A stretch of DNA of 41,372 nucleotides from Paenibacillus phyllosphaerae. Lineage in GTDB: Bacteria > Bacillota > Bacilli > Paenibacillales > Paenibacillaceae. The position numbers and the translations under genes are program-made. The stretch is from NCBI RefSeq assembly GCF_014192105.1, contig NZ_JACHXK010000033.1, positions 1-41,372 of the forward strand, in the 5' to 3' direction. The notes beneath the pieces were generated by a model. That model had not been told where the DNA came from, did not search any database, and saw only the letters and a list, made by a program, of their open reading frames with translations. Below are positions 7,444 through 15,340 of the stretch, piece after piece. How positions within the stretch are numbered: position 1 is the first letter of the stretch; each line of letters opens with the position of its first letter.

Positions 7444-8277
7444 CTATTCTTCCTCAATCGCGTACGTTTCCTTCATCGCTGCAAGCCCTTTGCGAGCAAC
7501 CTCCAACGCGCTTAACCCTTCATAATGCTCAAGGAATAATTCCAGCGACAGATAACCCTCGTAGCCGATGCGATGCAGCGTGCTTGCGATCTCGCGGGAC
7601 GGGGCAATGCCTTTTCCAGGGAAGACGCGATGATTGTCGGCAATGACCGTGACATCCGGCTCTGACGGGTAGTCATTGACATGGAAGATGCCGATTCGAT
7701 CCCCATTCAGACGCTCAATCTCCGGAATCGCGCTGCCGCCCGTGTACATGTGAAAAGGGTCAAGTAACAGCTTAATCCCGGTCTCCCCGCACAGGGACGA
7801 GATTTCGACGGCCTCGGACAACGTGGATAGCTTAGGTGCCCGCCCCCAGAACTCGAGGTAAGGCTCGATGCCGATCCGCCTTCCGAGCTGGACTAACCGG
7901 TCCAGGCTGGCTGCGAATTCTTCCGGCGAACAAGCGGCCACATCGCCGTACGGAGGTGCCGCGATCGCAAGGCAACCGAGCTCCTGCAGCAGCTTCATCT
8001 CCTGCTCCGCCTGCAAGAAGGCCGCCTCCCGTACTGCCGGATCCTTATCCGCCCAACGGAAGAAGGCGATCGCATTGGCGAACGTAAGGCCGGCTTCGTC
8101 CAAGCAGGCTCGCAAAGCCTCTGCCGTACCTCCATCTGCCAGATAACGCTCAATATCCGATACCCATAGTTCAACGCCATCGTAACCGGCATCGGCGGCC
8201 ACCCGAATGAATTCGGGGACCGTCAGTCGGAACGGGAACAAGGTTGAAGCATTAAGGGCTGCCTTAAACGGAAACAT
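7444..8277 (-). CDS. Sugar phosphate isomerase/epimerase-like TIM-barrel protein
   Basis: A 277-residue AP-endonuclease-2-type TIM-barrel (the IolE/IolI/DTE superfamily), cytosolic. Metal-ligand positions are visible: E in Y-D-G-V-E-L-W-V, E in P-Y-L-E-F-W-G, D-P-F-H in L-L-L-D-P-F-H-M-Y, H-V-N-D, and the last E in L-S-L-E-L-F. ATG 8277 follows AAGGAGG with good spacing. It is the last gene of the long catabolic operon, 118 nt after an oxidoreductase gene with a hairpin in between. The family interconverts or dehydrates keto-sugars and inositols; the exact reaction cannot be read from sequence. Confidence 0.85.
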   Translation of the reverse strand: MFPFKAALNASTLFPFRLTVPEFIRVAADAGYDGVELWVSDIERYLADGGTAEALRACLDEAGLTFANAIAFFRWADKDPAVREAAFLQAEQEMKLLQELGCLAIAAPPYGDVAACSPEEFAASLDRLVQLGRRIGIEPYLEFWGRAPKLSTLSEAVEISSLCGETGIKLLLDPFHMYTGGSAIPEIERLNGDRIGIFHVNDYPSEPDVTVIADNHRVFPGKGIAPSREIASTLHRIGYEGYLSLELFLEHYEGLSALEVARKGLAAMKETYAIEEE

Positions 8278-8325
8278 GCCATTGCCTCCTTCACCAAAGT
8301 GTATTGCTCTGCTCCCAAAGCGTGG

Positions 8326-8355
8326 TGCTAGGCTCCTTGTAGCCTAAGCCTAGCA
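8326..8355 (-). repeat. Intercistronic hairpin before the last isomerase gene
   Basis: A perfect 9-bp inverted repeat TGCTAGGCT (8326-8334) / AGCCTAGCA (8347-8355) with a 12-nt loop sits in the gap between the oxidoreductase and isomerase genes. No T-run follows on the - strand, so it is more likely an mRNA-stability or processing hairpin than a full terminator. Confidence 0.5.
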
Positions 8356-8395
8356 TCTCGCAGCGACTAAACAGCAGCGAGTGATCACGCGATTG

Positions 8396-9454
8396 TCATT
8401 CGTCTACCCGAATGATACGCCCTTCTTCGTTACTCCGGAAGGCAAGCTCGATCAAACGGATCGAGGCTCGAGCCTCATCCGCGGTCACCGCAAGCTCCGC
8501 CTCCCCCATAATATGCTTGTATACATTCCGATAGTAGGCCCGGTAATCGCCGGGCAGCGTCTCGACGAATCCTTCGACGTGCAGGCTTCCTACGGAGGTG
8601 TTTAACTTCCCCCAGCTCTCGGGCTTCTCTTGGCCCCAACCAGGCTGCGTTGCCGGCGTCTCTCCCCGGATCAACGCGGATTCCTGCGGATCGGTGCCGT
8701 ATTTGATGAACGAGCCTTGCGTACCGTACAACCGGTAGCGAGGCCCGGGTTCACGCACGTAGCGCGAAGATTTCAGGCTTACCTTAAGGCCGCCCGGATA
8801 GCCCAACACGACATCGAAGTAATCGTGCGCGAGCGCGTTCTCCCGTTGTACGCGAATATCGGCGGCAATCGTCTCGGGCATACCGAATAGACTGAGCGCC
8901 TGATCGAGAAAATGGACGCCCAGGTCGTAGAATACGCCTGTCCCCGGACCTCCATGCTCCCGCCAATTGCCGGACGCCATGACGGGATCGTAGCCGTCCC
9001 AGTGAAACTCGGCCTCCATGACCGTGCCCAGCAGATTCTGCTGCAGCAGCTGCTTCATGGTCAGGAAGTCGCCGTCCCAGCGCCTGTTATGGAACACGCT
9101 GAGCACTTTGCCTGACTCGCGCGCAAGCGTGGTCAGCTCATCCGCTTCGGCCGACGTGACGGTGAACGGCTTCTCGACGACGACATGCTTGCCTGCGGAC
9201 AAGGCGTCGCGCACGAAGGTATAGTGATCGGTGCTGGGCGTTGTCACGACAATCAGGTCGATCTCGTCATCTTCGTATAGCGCATTCACGTTGTCGACGA
9301 TCTTAACCCAAGGGTATCTGTCCTTAGCCGCCGAACTGCTCCGCTCCACCACCTTCGTCAGCTTAAGCTCCGGCACGGCGGTGATAATCGGCGCATGAAA
9401 GGTGCGTCCCGCATACCCATACCCAATAAGTCCGACCCGCAGCGGCTCACTCAT
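8396..9454 (-). CDS. Gfo/Idh/MocA oxidoreductase, YdgJ/IolW-like
   Basis: A 352-residue NAD(P)-dependent sugar or inositol dehydrogenase. The Rossmann glycine loop is G-L-I-G-Y-G-Y-A-G near the start. The catalytic lysine motif V-V-E-K-P-F-T-V-T lies near residue 95, followed by S-V-F-H-N-R-R-W-D-G-D-F, G-P-G-T-G-V-F-Y-D-L-G-V-H and I-K-Y-G-T-D-P-Q-E. These are characteristic of the E. coli YdgJ / B. subtilis IolW (YvaA) subgroup, known or presumed to act on scyllo-inositol or similar polyols. Its start overlaps the stop of the preceding isomerase gene by 8 nt (ATGAGTGA), which indicates translational coupling. Substrate in this locus is unknown; a C3-oxidation role on a glycoside is an alternative. 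Confidence 0.9.
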   Translation of the reverse strand: MSEPLRVGLIGYGYAGRTFHAPIITAVPELKLTKVVERSSSAAKDRYPWVKIVDNVNALYEDDEIDLIVVTTPSTDHYTFVRDALSAGKHVVVEKPFTVTSAEADELTTLARESGKVLSVFHNRRWDGDFLTMKQLLQQNLLGTVMEAEFHWDGYDPVMASGNWREHGGPGTGVFYDLGVHFLDQALSLFGMPETIAADIRVQRENALAHDYFDVVLGYPGGLKVSLKSSRYVREPGPRYRLYGTQGSFIKYGTDPQESALIRGETPATQPGWGQEKPESWGKLNTSVGSLHVEGFVETLPGDYRAYYRNVYKHIMGEAELAVTADEARASIRLIELAFRSNEEGRIIRVDE

Positions 9455-10205
9455 CGCCGATAACCCCCAGCTTCTTCAGATTGCGATAGCTGATCGCGAT
9501 ACTGTCGAATGGCGAGCGCCGGCATTCGTCCTGCTCCACGATTAACCATTCGGTTCCGACCTCGGATGCCATCTTCACAATCTCCCCCATCGGCAGAATT
9601 CCCTCGCCCACTTCCGCGAAGAACTGTTCTTCGCCCGGTTCCATGTCCTTCATATGCAGCAGCGGACAGCGATTGCGGAGCTTACCGAGGTAGGCGACGG
9701 GATCTTCCCCGCCCTTCTGGACCCAATACACGTCCAGCTCCATCTGCACGAGCTCCGGGTCCGTCGCTTCGAGCAGCAGATCCAGGGCATAACGGCCCTC
9801 GAACCGGGTGAATTCCCAATCGTGGTTATGGTACAGCAGTTGGACGCCTGCCTCTTTGCACTTACGGCCGACATCGTTTAACGCTGACGCGACCTCGAGC
9901 ACCTCTTCATGCGAAGAGAAACGATAATAAGAGAGAACCACATACTTGGCTCTGATCTCCTTCACATATTCGAGCAAGCCCGCTAAGTTCGTCGTCAGTT
10001 GCCCGAAGTCCGTATGGCAGCTCAATGCTTGCAGTCCGATGCGATCAAAATGGTCCTTGACCTCCTTCGGCGTGATCCCCTCCGGCGGCAGTCCCACCTC
10101 TGCCGCTTGGTAGCCGATCGTGGCTGCCCGCGAAAAGGCGCCCAAATAATCTTGCTCAAGCTCGCGTCTAATCGTCCAAGGCTGTAACCCGATGCCAAAT
10201 GCCAT
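9447..10205 (-). CDS. Sugar phosphate isomerase/epimerase-like TIM-barrel protein
   Basis: A 252-residue TIM-barrel of the AP-endonuclease-2 superfamily. Metal and substrate motifs visible are L-L-Y-H-N-H-D-W-E-F, Q-M-E-L-D-V-Y-W-V, L-L-H-M-K-D-M and L-I-V-E-Q-D-E. I chose ATG 10205 (start MAFGIG) because GGGAGG lies 9 nt upstream; the longer reading to 10238 would overlap the upstream gene and has no ribosome binding site. It lies between two Gfo/Idh/MocA genes and overlaps the downstream one by 8 nt. Enzymes of this type paired with Gfo oxidoreductases isomerise, dehydrate or cleave the keto-sugar made by the oxidoreductase; which of these applies is not visible. Confidence 0.88.
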   Translation of the reverse strand: MAFGIGLQPWTIRRELEQDYLGAFSRAATIGYQAAEVGLPPEGITPKEVKDHFDRIGLQALSCHTDFGQLTTNLAGLLEYVKEIRAKYVVLSYYRFSSHEEVLEVASALNDVGRKCKEAGVQLLYHNHDWEFTRFEGRYALDLLLEATDPELVQMELDVYWVQKGGEDPVAYLGKLRNRCPLLHMKDMEPGEEQFFAEVGEGILPMGEIVKMASEVGTEWLIVEQDECRRSPFDSIAISYRNLKKLGVIGDE

Positions 10206-10227
10206 GCGCTTCATCCTCCCGATCGTT

Positions 10228-11337
10228 CTAGTTATCAAGCAGATTATATTGCAAACCTAGCGGCAGCGCTGCCGGCCTGTCTACGGCGGCGCTTACATCC
10301 ACATGCACCCCGGCATTCGACGACTCCATGATTCCGATCGTAATGTCGATGACATGGCGAGCCAATTGTCCGCTTGCGCGGTGCGGCCGACCGCTGCGAA
10401 TGGCTTGCGCCAAATCCGCCACGCCGATGCCCCGGCTGTTGGCCGTGAAGCCATGCGTATACGGGATTGTGGCAAGCTCTCCGCTGCGCTGCAGAATCCG
10501 GATCTCGCCGTCGAAGTTATTCGGGTCCGGGACGAAGAGGGTACCTTCCGTACCATAGATAACTAGCTGCGGCGCATAGCCGAAGCTTTCTTTGGCCGCT
10601 TGCATCGTCGCGATGACGCCGCTCTCGAACTGAAGGACGGCAGCCGTGTTCATCGGCGCTTCGACCGGTATGGTATCTCCGTAACGCGGGGCCCGCGGAT
10701 TCGTAATCGCAAGCTCGCTCCTTACGCTGCCCGTATAACCGGCGACGCGTCTGACCGGTCCGAGCAGGTTCACCATGGCGGTGAAGTAATAAGGAGCCAT
10801 GTCGAACAGGGGATCCCAGCCGAGCTTCATGAGCGCCGCAATGTTCGGGTGGCTGCCATCCCACGCATGTCCCATGATGATGGAGCCGCTCGCCGCGTAT
10901 GGCGTTCCGATCCAGCCGTCGTCAATCAGCTTGCGGCAGGTTTGCAAGCTCCCGCCGAGGAACGTATCCGGCGCGCTGCCGACTCGCAGACCTTTGGCCT
11001 CCGCCAGCGCTAATACATCATCCGCATCCTCCCGCGTAAGGGCAAACGGCTTCTCCGTATAGACATGCTTGCCCGCCTCGAGAATTTGCTTATTCACCGC
11101 TGCGTGAACATGCGGCGCGGTCAAATTCACGATGATCTCGATCTCCGGGTCAGACAGCATCTCTTCCGCCGTATAGACGTAAGGGACGTTGAATTCCGCC
11201 GCCCGCTTGGCGGCAAGCTCCGGAACCAGATCCGCAACTGCCTTCACCTCGAGATTGTCGAATACGGCCGTACAATTGTGAAGATAGATGCCGCTAATCA
11301 TCCCGCAGCCCATTATTCCGATTTTCACTGGTTGCAT
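10228..11337 (-). CDS. Gfo/Idh/MocA family oxidoreductase
   Basis: A 369-residue NAD(P)-dependent dehydrogenase of a subgroup different from its neighbour at 8396. The nucleotide loop is G-I-M-G-C-G-M-I-S, the catalytic motif Y-T-E-K-P-F-A-L-T, then G-S-A-P-D-T-F-L-G-G-S and an L-F-D-M-A-P-Y-Y segment. The G-S-A-P-D-T-F-L-G motif is common in oxidoreductases encoded beside ABC sugar importers. ATG 11337 is chosen over GTG 11346 because AAAGGTGA is correctly spaced from it. It follows the permease gene by 28 nt and precedes an isomerase gene by 22 nt, so it is in the same operon. Substrate unknown. Confidence 0.9.
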   Translation of the reverse strand: MQPVKIGIMGCGMISGIYLHNCTAVFDNLEVKAVADLVPELAAKRAAEFNVPYVYTAEEMLSDPEIEIIVNLTAPHVHAAVNKQILEAGKHVYTEKPFALTREDADDVLALAEAKGLRVGSAPDTFLGGSLQTCRKLIDDGWIGTPYAASGSIIMGHAWDGSHPNIAALMKLGWDPLFDMAPYYFTAMVNLLGPVRRVAGYTGSVRSELAITNPRAPRYGDTIPVEAPMNTAAVLQFESGVIATMQAAKESFGYAPQLVIYGTEGTLFVPDPNNFDGEIRILQRSGELATIPYTHGFTANSRGIGVADLAQAIRSGRPHRASGQLARHVIDITIGIMESSNAGVHVDVSAAVDRPAALPLGLQYNLLDN

Positions 11338-11365
11338 CCGAATCACCTTTCTTATCCGAGTGTCG

Positions 11366-12250
11366 TTATTCTTTCACGCTGCCGAGGACGATCCCGCTGA
11401 CGAAGAAACGCTGCAGGAACGGATAGACGATCAGGATCGGCAGGGCGCCGAGGAAGATCTGCGCCGCCTTGGCCGTCCGGTCGCTAATCTGTGTAAGCGA
11501 ATCCAAATCCGCCGACGCCATGGCCGAGAAATCCTGCCGGATGATGATCGTCTGCAGATAGCTCTGCAGCGGGTAATGATCCGGCGTGTTCATGAAGATG
11601 AGGCCGTCGAACCAGGCGTTCCAGTGGCCGACGATCGCGAACAGCGTCACCGTGGCCAGCGAAGGCATCGAGAGCGGAATATAGACGCGCCATAGGGTCG
11701 TCCATTGCCCGGCGCCGTCGATGAACGCCGCTTCCTCCAGCTCCTTCGGCAGATTGCGGAAGAAGTTCAGCATCAGGATGACATTGAACACCGGCACGGC
11801 CGTGGGCAAGACGAGCGCCCAGATCGTATCCATGATTCCGGTATATTTTACGATCATATAGGTAGGAATTAGTCCACCATTGAACAAAATCGTGATGACG
11901 AATATCCAGGCATAGAAGGTTCGCGGACGGAACACGCTGGTTTCTTTGGATAACGGATAGGCAATAAGCACCGTGATCAGCATATTAATGGTCACGCCTA
12001 AGGCAACCCGCTGCACGGTCACCAGCATCGACTTCAGAAATGCTGCCTGGCCTGCGACATACTCGTAGCTGCTGAGCGTCCAATCGACCGGCCACAGCTT
12101 GACATACCCGGCCGCCGCCGCTTCGCTGGAGCTGAAGGAGATGGCGAGCACATGAACAAGCGGGATGATGCACATAAGCGATACAATCGTAAGGAACGTA
12201 TAGTTAAAGGCGATGAACGCCTTTCTGCTCCAAGTCAGCCTCTCTACCAC
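11366..12250 (-). CDS. Carbohydrate ABC permease, LplC/YtcP-like
   Basis: A 294-residue inner-membrane permease with about six hydrophobic segments. The EAA loop reads E-E-A-A-F-I-D-G-A-G near residues 171-180 and would bind the ATPase. The W-N-A-W-F-D-G-L and G-A-L-P-I-L-I-V-Y-P-F-L-Q-R-F-F segments near the C-terminus are typical of the LplC/YtcP type of CUT1 transporter. The start is GTG 12250 behind AAAGGAG. It pairs with the LplB-like gene 18 nt upstream and the binding protein at 13302. No ATPase gene is nearby, so a shared MsmX-like ATPase is presumed. Confidence 0.92.
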   Translation of the reverse strand: MVERLTWSRKAFIAFNYTFLTIVSLMCIIPLVHVLAISFSSSEAAAAGYVKLWPVDWTLSSYEYVAGQAAFLKSMLVTVQRVALGVTINMLITVLIAYPLSKETSVFRPRTFYAWIFVITILFNGGLIPTYMIVKYTGIMDTIWALVLPTAVPVFNVILMLNFFRNLPKELEEAAFIDGAGQWTTLWRVYIPLSMPSLATVTLFAIVGHWNAWFDGLIFMNTPDHYPLQSYLQTIIIRQDFSAMASADLDSLTQISDRTAKAAQIFLGALPILIVYPFLQRFFVSGIVLGSVKE

Positions 12251-12268
12251 CTAGGATCGCTCCTTTCT

Positions 12269-13231
12269 CTAGAATATCCGGTAGTTGGCAAGGCGGTAAG
12301 CCAAGTAATACGACACAGAGATAAAGGTTAAGGACACGATGGACTTGAACAATCCGACGGCCGTCGCCACGCCGTATTGCGCATCTTCGAGGCCGATCCG
12401 ATAGACGAAGGTATCGATAATATCGCCCGTCTCATAGACCTGCGGGCTGTACAAGTTGAACACTTGATCGAATCCCGCGTTGAGCACATTGCCCAGACTC
12501 AATACCGAGAGCAGAATAATAATCGAGGCCATGCCCGGCAGCGTCACGTGCAGCGTCTGCTTCCAGCGTCCCGCCCCATCCACGATAGCGGCCTCGTACA
12601 AGGTCGGGTTAATGCCGGTTAACGCCGCCAAGTAGACGATCGTATTAAAGCCGAACTCCTTCCATGTGTCGGACGCGACGAGCACAAATCGGAACCAATG
12701 ATTGTCGCCGAGGAAATAAATCGGTTCGATCCCCAGCCAGCTAAGCCCGGCGTTGAGGATCCCCTCCGATGGGGATAGGATATCGACCAATATCCCCCCG
12801 AGTATGATCCAGGACAGGAAGTGCGGCAGATAGATCATCGTCTGCATGCTTCGCTTGAACCATTGCTTGCGCACTTCATTCAGCAGCAGCGCCACGATAA
12901 TGGGCACGACCAACTGCGCGATCATCTTCATGAACGCGATGACGATGGTATTCCGCAAGATCTGCATCGTATCCGGCAAGGCCATCACGTAGCGGAAGTT
13001 CTCGAGTCCGACCCAGGCGGAATCCCAGATTCCCCTCGCCGGGACGAACTTCTGGAAGGCGATGACGAGTCCTAGCATAGGGCCATAATTGTAGATGAGG
13101 ACGAGCAGCAAGCCGGGCAAGATCATCAGGTGCAGCGGAATCTGAGGGATGCGGCTGCGCCTCTGGTTCTTCCCGCTGCTCAGGCTCGCCATCCGCGCAT
13201 CTGCTTCGGCCGGGGCAGCTTGATGGCTCAT
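12269..13231 (-). CDS. Sugar ABC permease, LplB-like
   Basis: A 320-residue permease of the LplB/YteP type. After a basic, cytosolic N-terminal extension of about 35 residues the first membrane segment is L-M-I-L-P-G-L-L-L-V-L-I-Y, followed by N-Y-G-P-M-L-G-L-V-I-A-F-Q-K-F, a signature of this group. The EAA loop is Y-E-A-A-I-V-D-G-A-G near residues 211-220. ATG 13231 is the start because AAGGAGGG lies upstream; the longer frame to 13315 would overlap the binding-protein gene. It is 70 nt downstream of that gene, separated by a hairpin that could lower permease expression relative to the binding protein. Confidence 0.92.
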   Translation of the reverse strand: MSHQAAPAEADARMASLSSGKNQRRSRIPQIPLHLMILPGLLLVLIYNYGPMLGLVIAFQKFVPARGIWDSAWVGLENFRYVMALPDTMQILRNTIVIAFMKMIAQLVVPIIVALLLNEVRKQWFKRSMQTMIYLPHFLSWIILGGILVDILSPSEGILNAGLSWLGIEPIYFLGDNHWFRFVLVASDTWKEFGFNTIVYLAALTGINPTLYEAAIVDGAGRWKQTLHVTLPGMASIIILLSVLSLGNVLNAGFDQVFNLYSPQVYETGDIIDTFVYRIGLEDAQYGVATAVGLFKSIVSLTFISVSYYLAYRLANYRIF

Positions 13232-13262
13232 AGGTTGTTCCCTCCTTCTTGCCTGAAATAAG

Positions 13263-13293
13263 CGGGAGGGCCGGGTGATCCCTTGCCCTCCCG
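13263..13293 (-). terminator. Intra-operon hairpin between binding protein and permease genes
   Basis: A perfect 9-bp GC-rich stem CGGGAGGGC (13263-13271) / GCCCTCCCG (13285-13293) with a 13-nt loop lies in the 70-nt gap between these genes. The following - strand sequence (CTTATTTC) is only weakly U-rich. A leaky terminator or mRNA-stabilising hairpin is likely, a common way to make more binding protein than permease. Confidence 0.6.
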
Positions 13294-13301
13294 TTGACGT
13301 T

Positions 13302-15029
13302 CTATTTCGTCGCATTCCACGAATTGACTTCGTCCGTGATTTGGTCGCCGCCGAGCTTCTTCCAGTCGCTGACGAATTTGTCGAACTCGTCGACCGAAGC
13401 GCCCATAATAATCTTCGTGAACGTCTCCAGCTCCATCTTCAGCAAGGTGGCGTTCTTATCGGTCATCGTGGCGGTCGGGGCGGCATAATATTCGCTCGAT
13501 TTGATCAGCTTCTCCGTCACGTACTTGTCGATGACGCTGAAGGAGCCTGCCTTACCGAACACTTTGTCGTAAGACCAATTGGTCGCATCGCCCGTACCCT
13601 CTTGCATCGCAAGCGAGTTATTGTAGGCGTCCAACTCCTCCGGATTGAGGGCCGAAGCATCTTTGTTCTCAAGCGCGGCGACGACATTATGATGGATGGT
13701 GAGGTTCTTATCCGGGCGGCCGACCGCGAACGGGAAGTACTGCCACACTTCGATGCCATCCACTTTGGAGTGCTGCTGCCAGACCTCCTTCGGCGTCTTC
13801 GGATCGAATTGCAGCTCGCCGAAGAGATTGAGCATTTTGAACAGCGCTTCCGGATGTTCGGCGTCCTTGCGGACAACGTAATAATTCGAGATCGAGCTCG
13901 CCGGCGTCTGCGGGCTCGCCGAAGTGCTATCGACGGAGACGATCGGATATGCCTGCCAATCTGCCGCCGGGTCGTTCTTCCGGCTGTCGGTCAGCGGGAA
14001 CAGCGTGTTCCACATCTGACCGTAGCCCATGCCGAGTCTGCCTGCGGATGCAAGCTCCGCTTCCTTCACTTCGTCCTTGACCCCGAATTCCTTATCGATG
14101 AGGCCGTTCTTGTACATCTCCTGCAATTTGGCGAGCGCCGTCTTCATCTCCGGTTGTATGCTGCCGTAGACGAGATTGCCGCCGGGATCTTTAATCCAGC
14201 TTTGCGGATAGGCGTGATAACCGTTCATGAAGCCTTCGAGGATGCCGAAGCTTCCGCCGCCGTTGGTCCAGAATAGCGTCTTGTTCAGCGCCAGACCGTA
14301 GCTGTCCTTCTTGCCGTTGCCATCCGGGTCCTGATTGGTAAAGGCGTCCGCGATCCGGATCACGTCGTCCATCGTCTTCGGTTCCGGCAGACTTAGCTTG
14401 GTCAACCAATCCTTGCGGATCCATAGAATCGGGGCGTTATCGATCGTCGCATTGCCCGCGGGGAACGCCATTAGCTTGCCGTCGAAGGTCGAAGCCGCAA
14501 GGCCGTTCGTCGTCGCTTCGGCGAATTCCTTGACGAGCGGAGAAGCATACTTCTCGTACAGCTCCGTCAGATCATAGATCTCTCCGGCTTCCGCCAACTG
14601 CTTGAGCTGCGTGGCATTGACGCCGAAAATATCCGGAAGGTCGCCCGATGCAAGCGTGACGTTCATCTTCTCTTGGCCTTGATCCTTCTTCACGACCCAG
14701 TTGTTCTTCACCTTAATGCCGAGGCGTTCCTCGAGCGTTCGGGTCCACTGGTTGCTGTCGATGGTTTCGCCGCTGGCGAATTTCAGCTCGTCGATGACGC
14801 GCACGGTCGTTAGTTCGATGCCGGGCTCGTATTTCCCGAACTGCGGATCCGCTTCGCTCGTGGCATTGCCTGCGCTTGTATTCGCTTCATCGCCTGTCGT
14901 CTGGCTATTGGCCGCCTTGTCATTGGACGGATTCGCTTGGTTGCCGTCGCCGTTATTGCTGCAAGCGGATACGACAAGCGATAAACATAATAGCGATGCT
15001 GCGGCCACGTTCTTCTTTGGTTTCAACAT
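13302..15029 (-). CDS. Extracellular substrate-binding lipoprotein, LplA/LipO-like
   Basis: A 575-residue lipoprotein that binds an oligosaccharide for the LplB/LplC-like permeases encoded downstream. The signal peptide has K-P-K-K, a hydrophobic stretch and lipobox V-S-A-C with Cys at about 23, followed by a long Asn/Ser/Thr/Ala-rich linker. The length (longer than the 430-450 of classical family-1 proteins) and motifs such as T-N-Q-D-P-D-G-N-G-K-K-D-S-Y-G-L and D-L-P-D-I-F-G-V match the LplA group. ATG 15029 follows GGGGAGG with 7 nt spacing. Its promoter (15083-15119) shares a motif with that of the GH30 gene, which suggests that both are induced by the same YesN-type regulator. Confidence 0.92.
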   Translation of the reverse strand: MLKPKKNVAAASLLCLSLVVSACSNNGDGNQANPSNDKAANSQTTGDEANTSAGNATSEADPQFGKYEPGIELTTVRVIDELKFASGETIDSNQWTRTLEERLGIKVKNNWVVKKDQGQEKMNVTLASGDLPDIFGVNATQLKQLAEAGEIYDLTELYEKYASPLVKEFAEATTNGLAASTFDGKLMAFPAGNATIDNAPILWIRKDWLTKLSLPEPKTMDDVIRIADAFTNQDPDGNGKKDSYGLALNKTLFWTNGGGSFGILEGFMNGYHAYPQSWIKDPGGNLVYGSIQPEMKTALAKLQEMYKNGLIDKEFGVKDEVKEAELASAGRLGMGYGQMWNTLFPLTDSRKNDPAADWQAYPIVSVDSTSASPQTPASSISNYYVVRKDAEHPEALFKMLNLFGELQFDPKTPKEVWQQHSKVDGIEVWQYFPFAVGRPDKNLTIHHNVVAALENKDASALNPEELDAYNNSLAMQEGTGDATNWSYDKVFGKAGSFSVIDKYVTEKLIKSSEYYAAPTATMTDKNATLLKMELETFTKIIMGASVDEFDKFVSDWKKLGGDQITDEVNSWNATK

Positions 15030-15082
15030 CTGTTAACCTCCCCTTTTCTCCTATAGACATCGCTCTGGCTGGTTACAGGTTT

Positions 15083-15119
15083 AGTATAGAATTTCGCAGG
15101 GGCTGCCGTATATTTCACT
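15083..15119 (-). promoter_or_regulatory. Promoter and operator-like motif of the LplA-like gene
   Basis: On the - strand the 12-mer AGTGAAATATAC (15108-15119) is followed after 19 nt by a TATACT -10 box (15083-15088), with no recognisable -35 box. The same 12-mer lies 18 nt before the TATGAT box of the GH30 gene (18760-18795). An activator-dependent promoter is the simplest reading. The YesN-type regulator encoded at 15341 is the best candidate, by proximity. Confidence 0.5.
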
Positions 15120-15151
15120 TCTTTTAGAAGCTTTATCTTTCTTTTGTATAT

Positions 15152-15328
15152 TTGGAAGTTCGGTGAACAAGTAGCCGGAGAGTCGGTATGGAGCTTGAAC
15201 AGCGTCAGCGGTCGCCTTTGTAAACGGATTTCGTCCAATTTGATAATGAAGATAAGAGAAATCCGTTAACAACAGCGAGTGAAAGCCCATACCGACCGTA
15301 GGCTAAGTTTAGTTCACCGAACTTCCAA
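15152..15328. repeat. 177-bp nested inverted-repeat element (MITE-like or structured RNA)
   Basis: This otherwise gene-free gap (15030-15340) folds into three nested stems. The outer is a perfect 17-bp pair TTGGAAGTTCGGTGAAC (15152-15168) / 15312-15328. The middle is a perfect 10-bp pair GTCGGTATGG (15182-15191) / 15287-15296, extended by GCTT/AAGC. The inner is AACGGATTTC (15223-15232) / 15258-15267, extended outward to 14 of 15 pairs. It lies between the end of the response regulator gene and the promoter of the lipoprotein gene. No ORF spans it convincingly. A mobile miniature element is my first reading. Confidence 0.65.
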
Positions 15329-15340
15329 GCTTAACACCTG

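Noticed and set aside
13275..14276. 333-codon + strand frame opposite the LplA-like gene
   Set aside because: Antisense shadow with no ribosome binding site and low-complexity Arg/Leu/Val composition.
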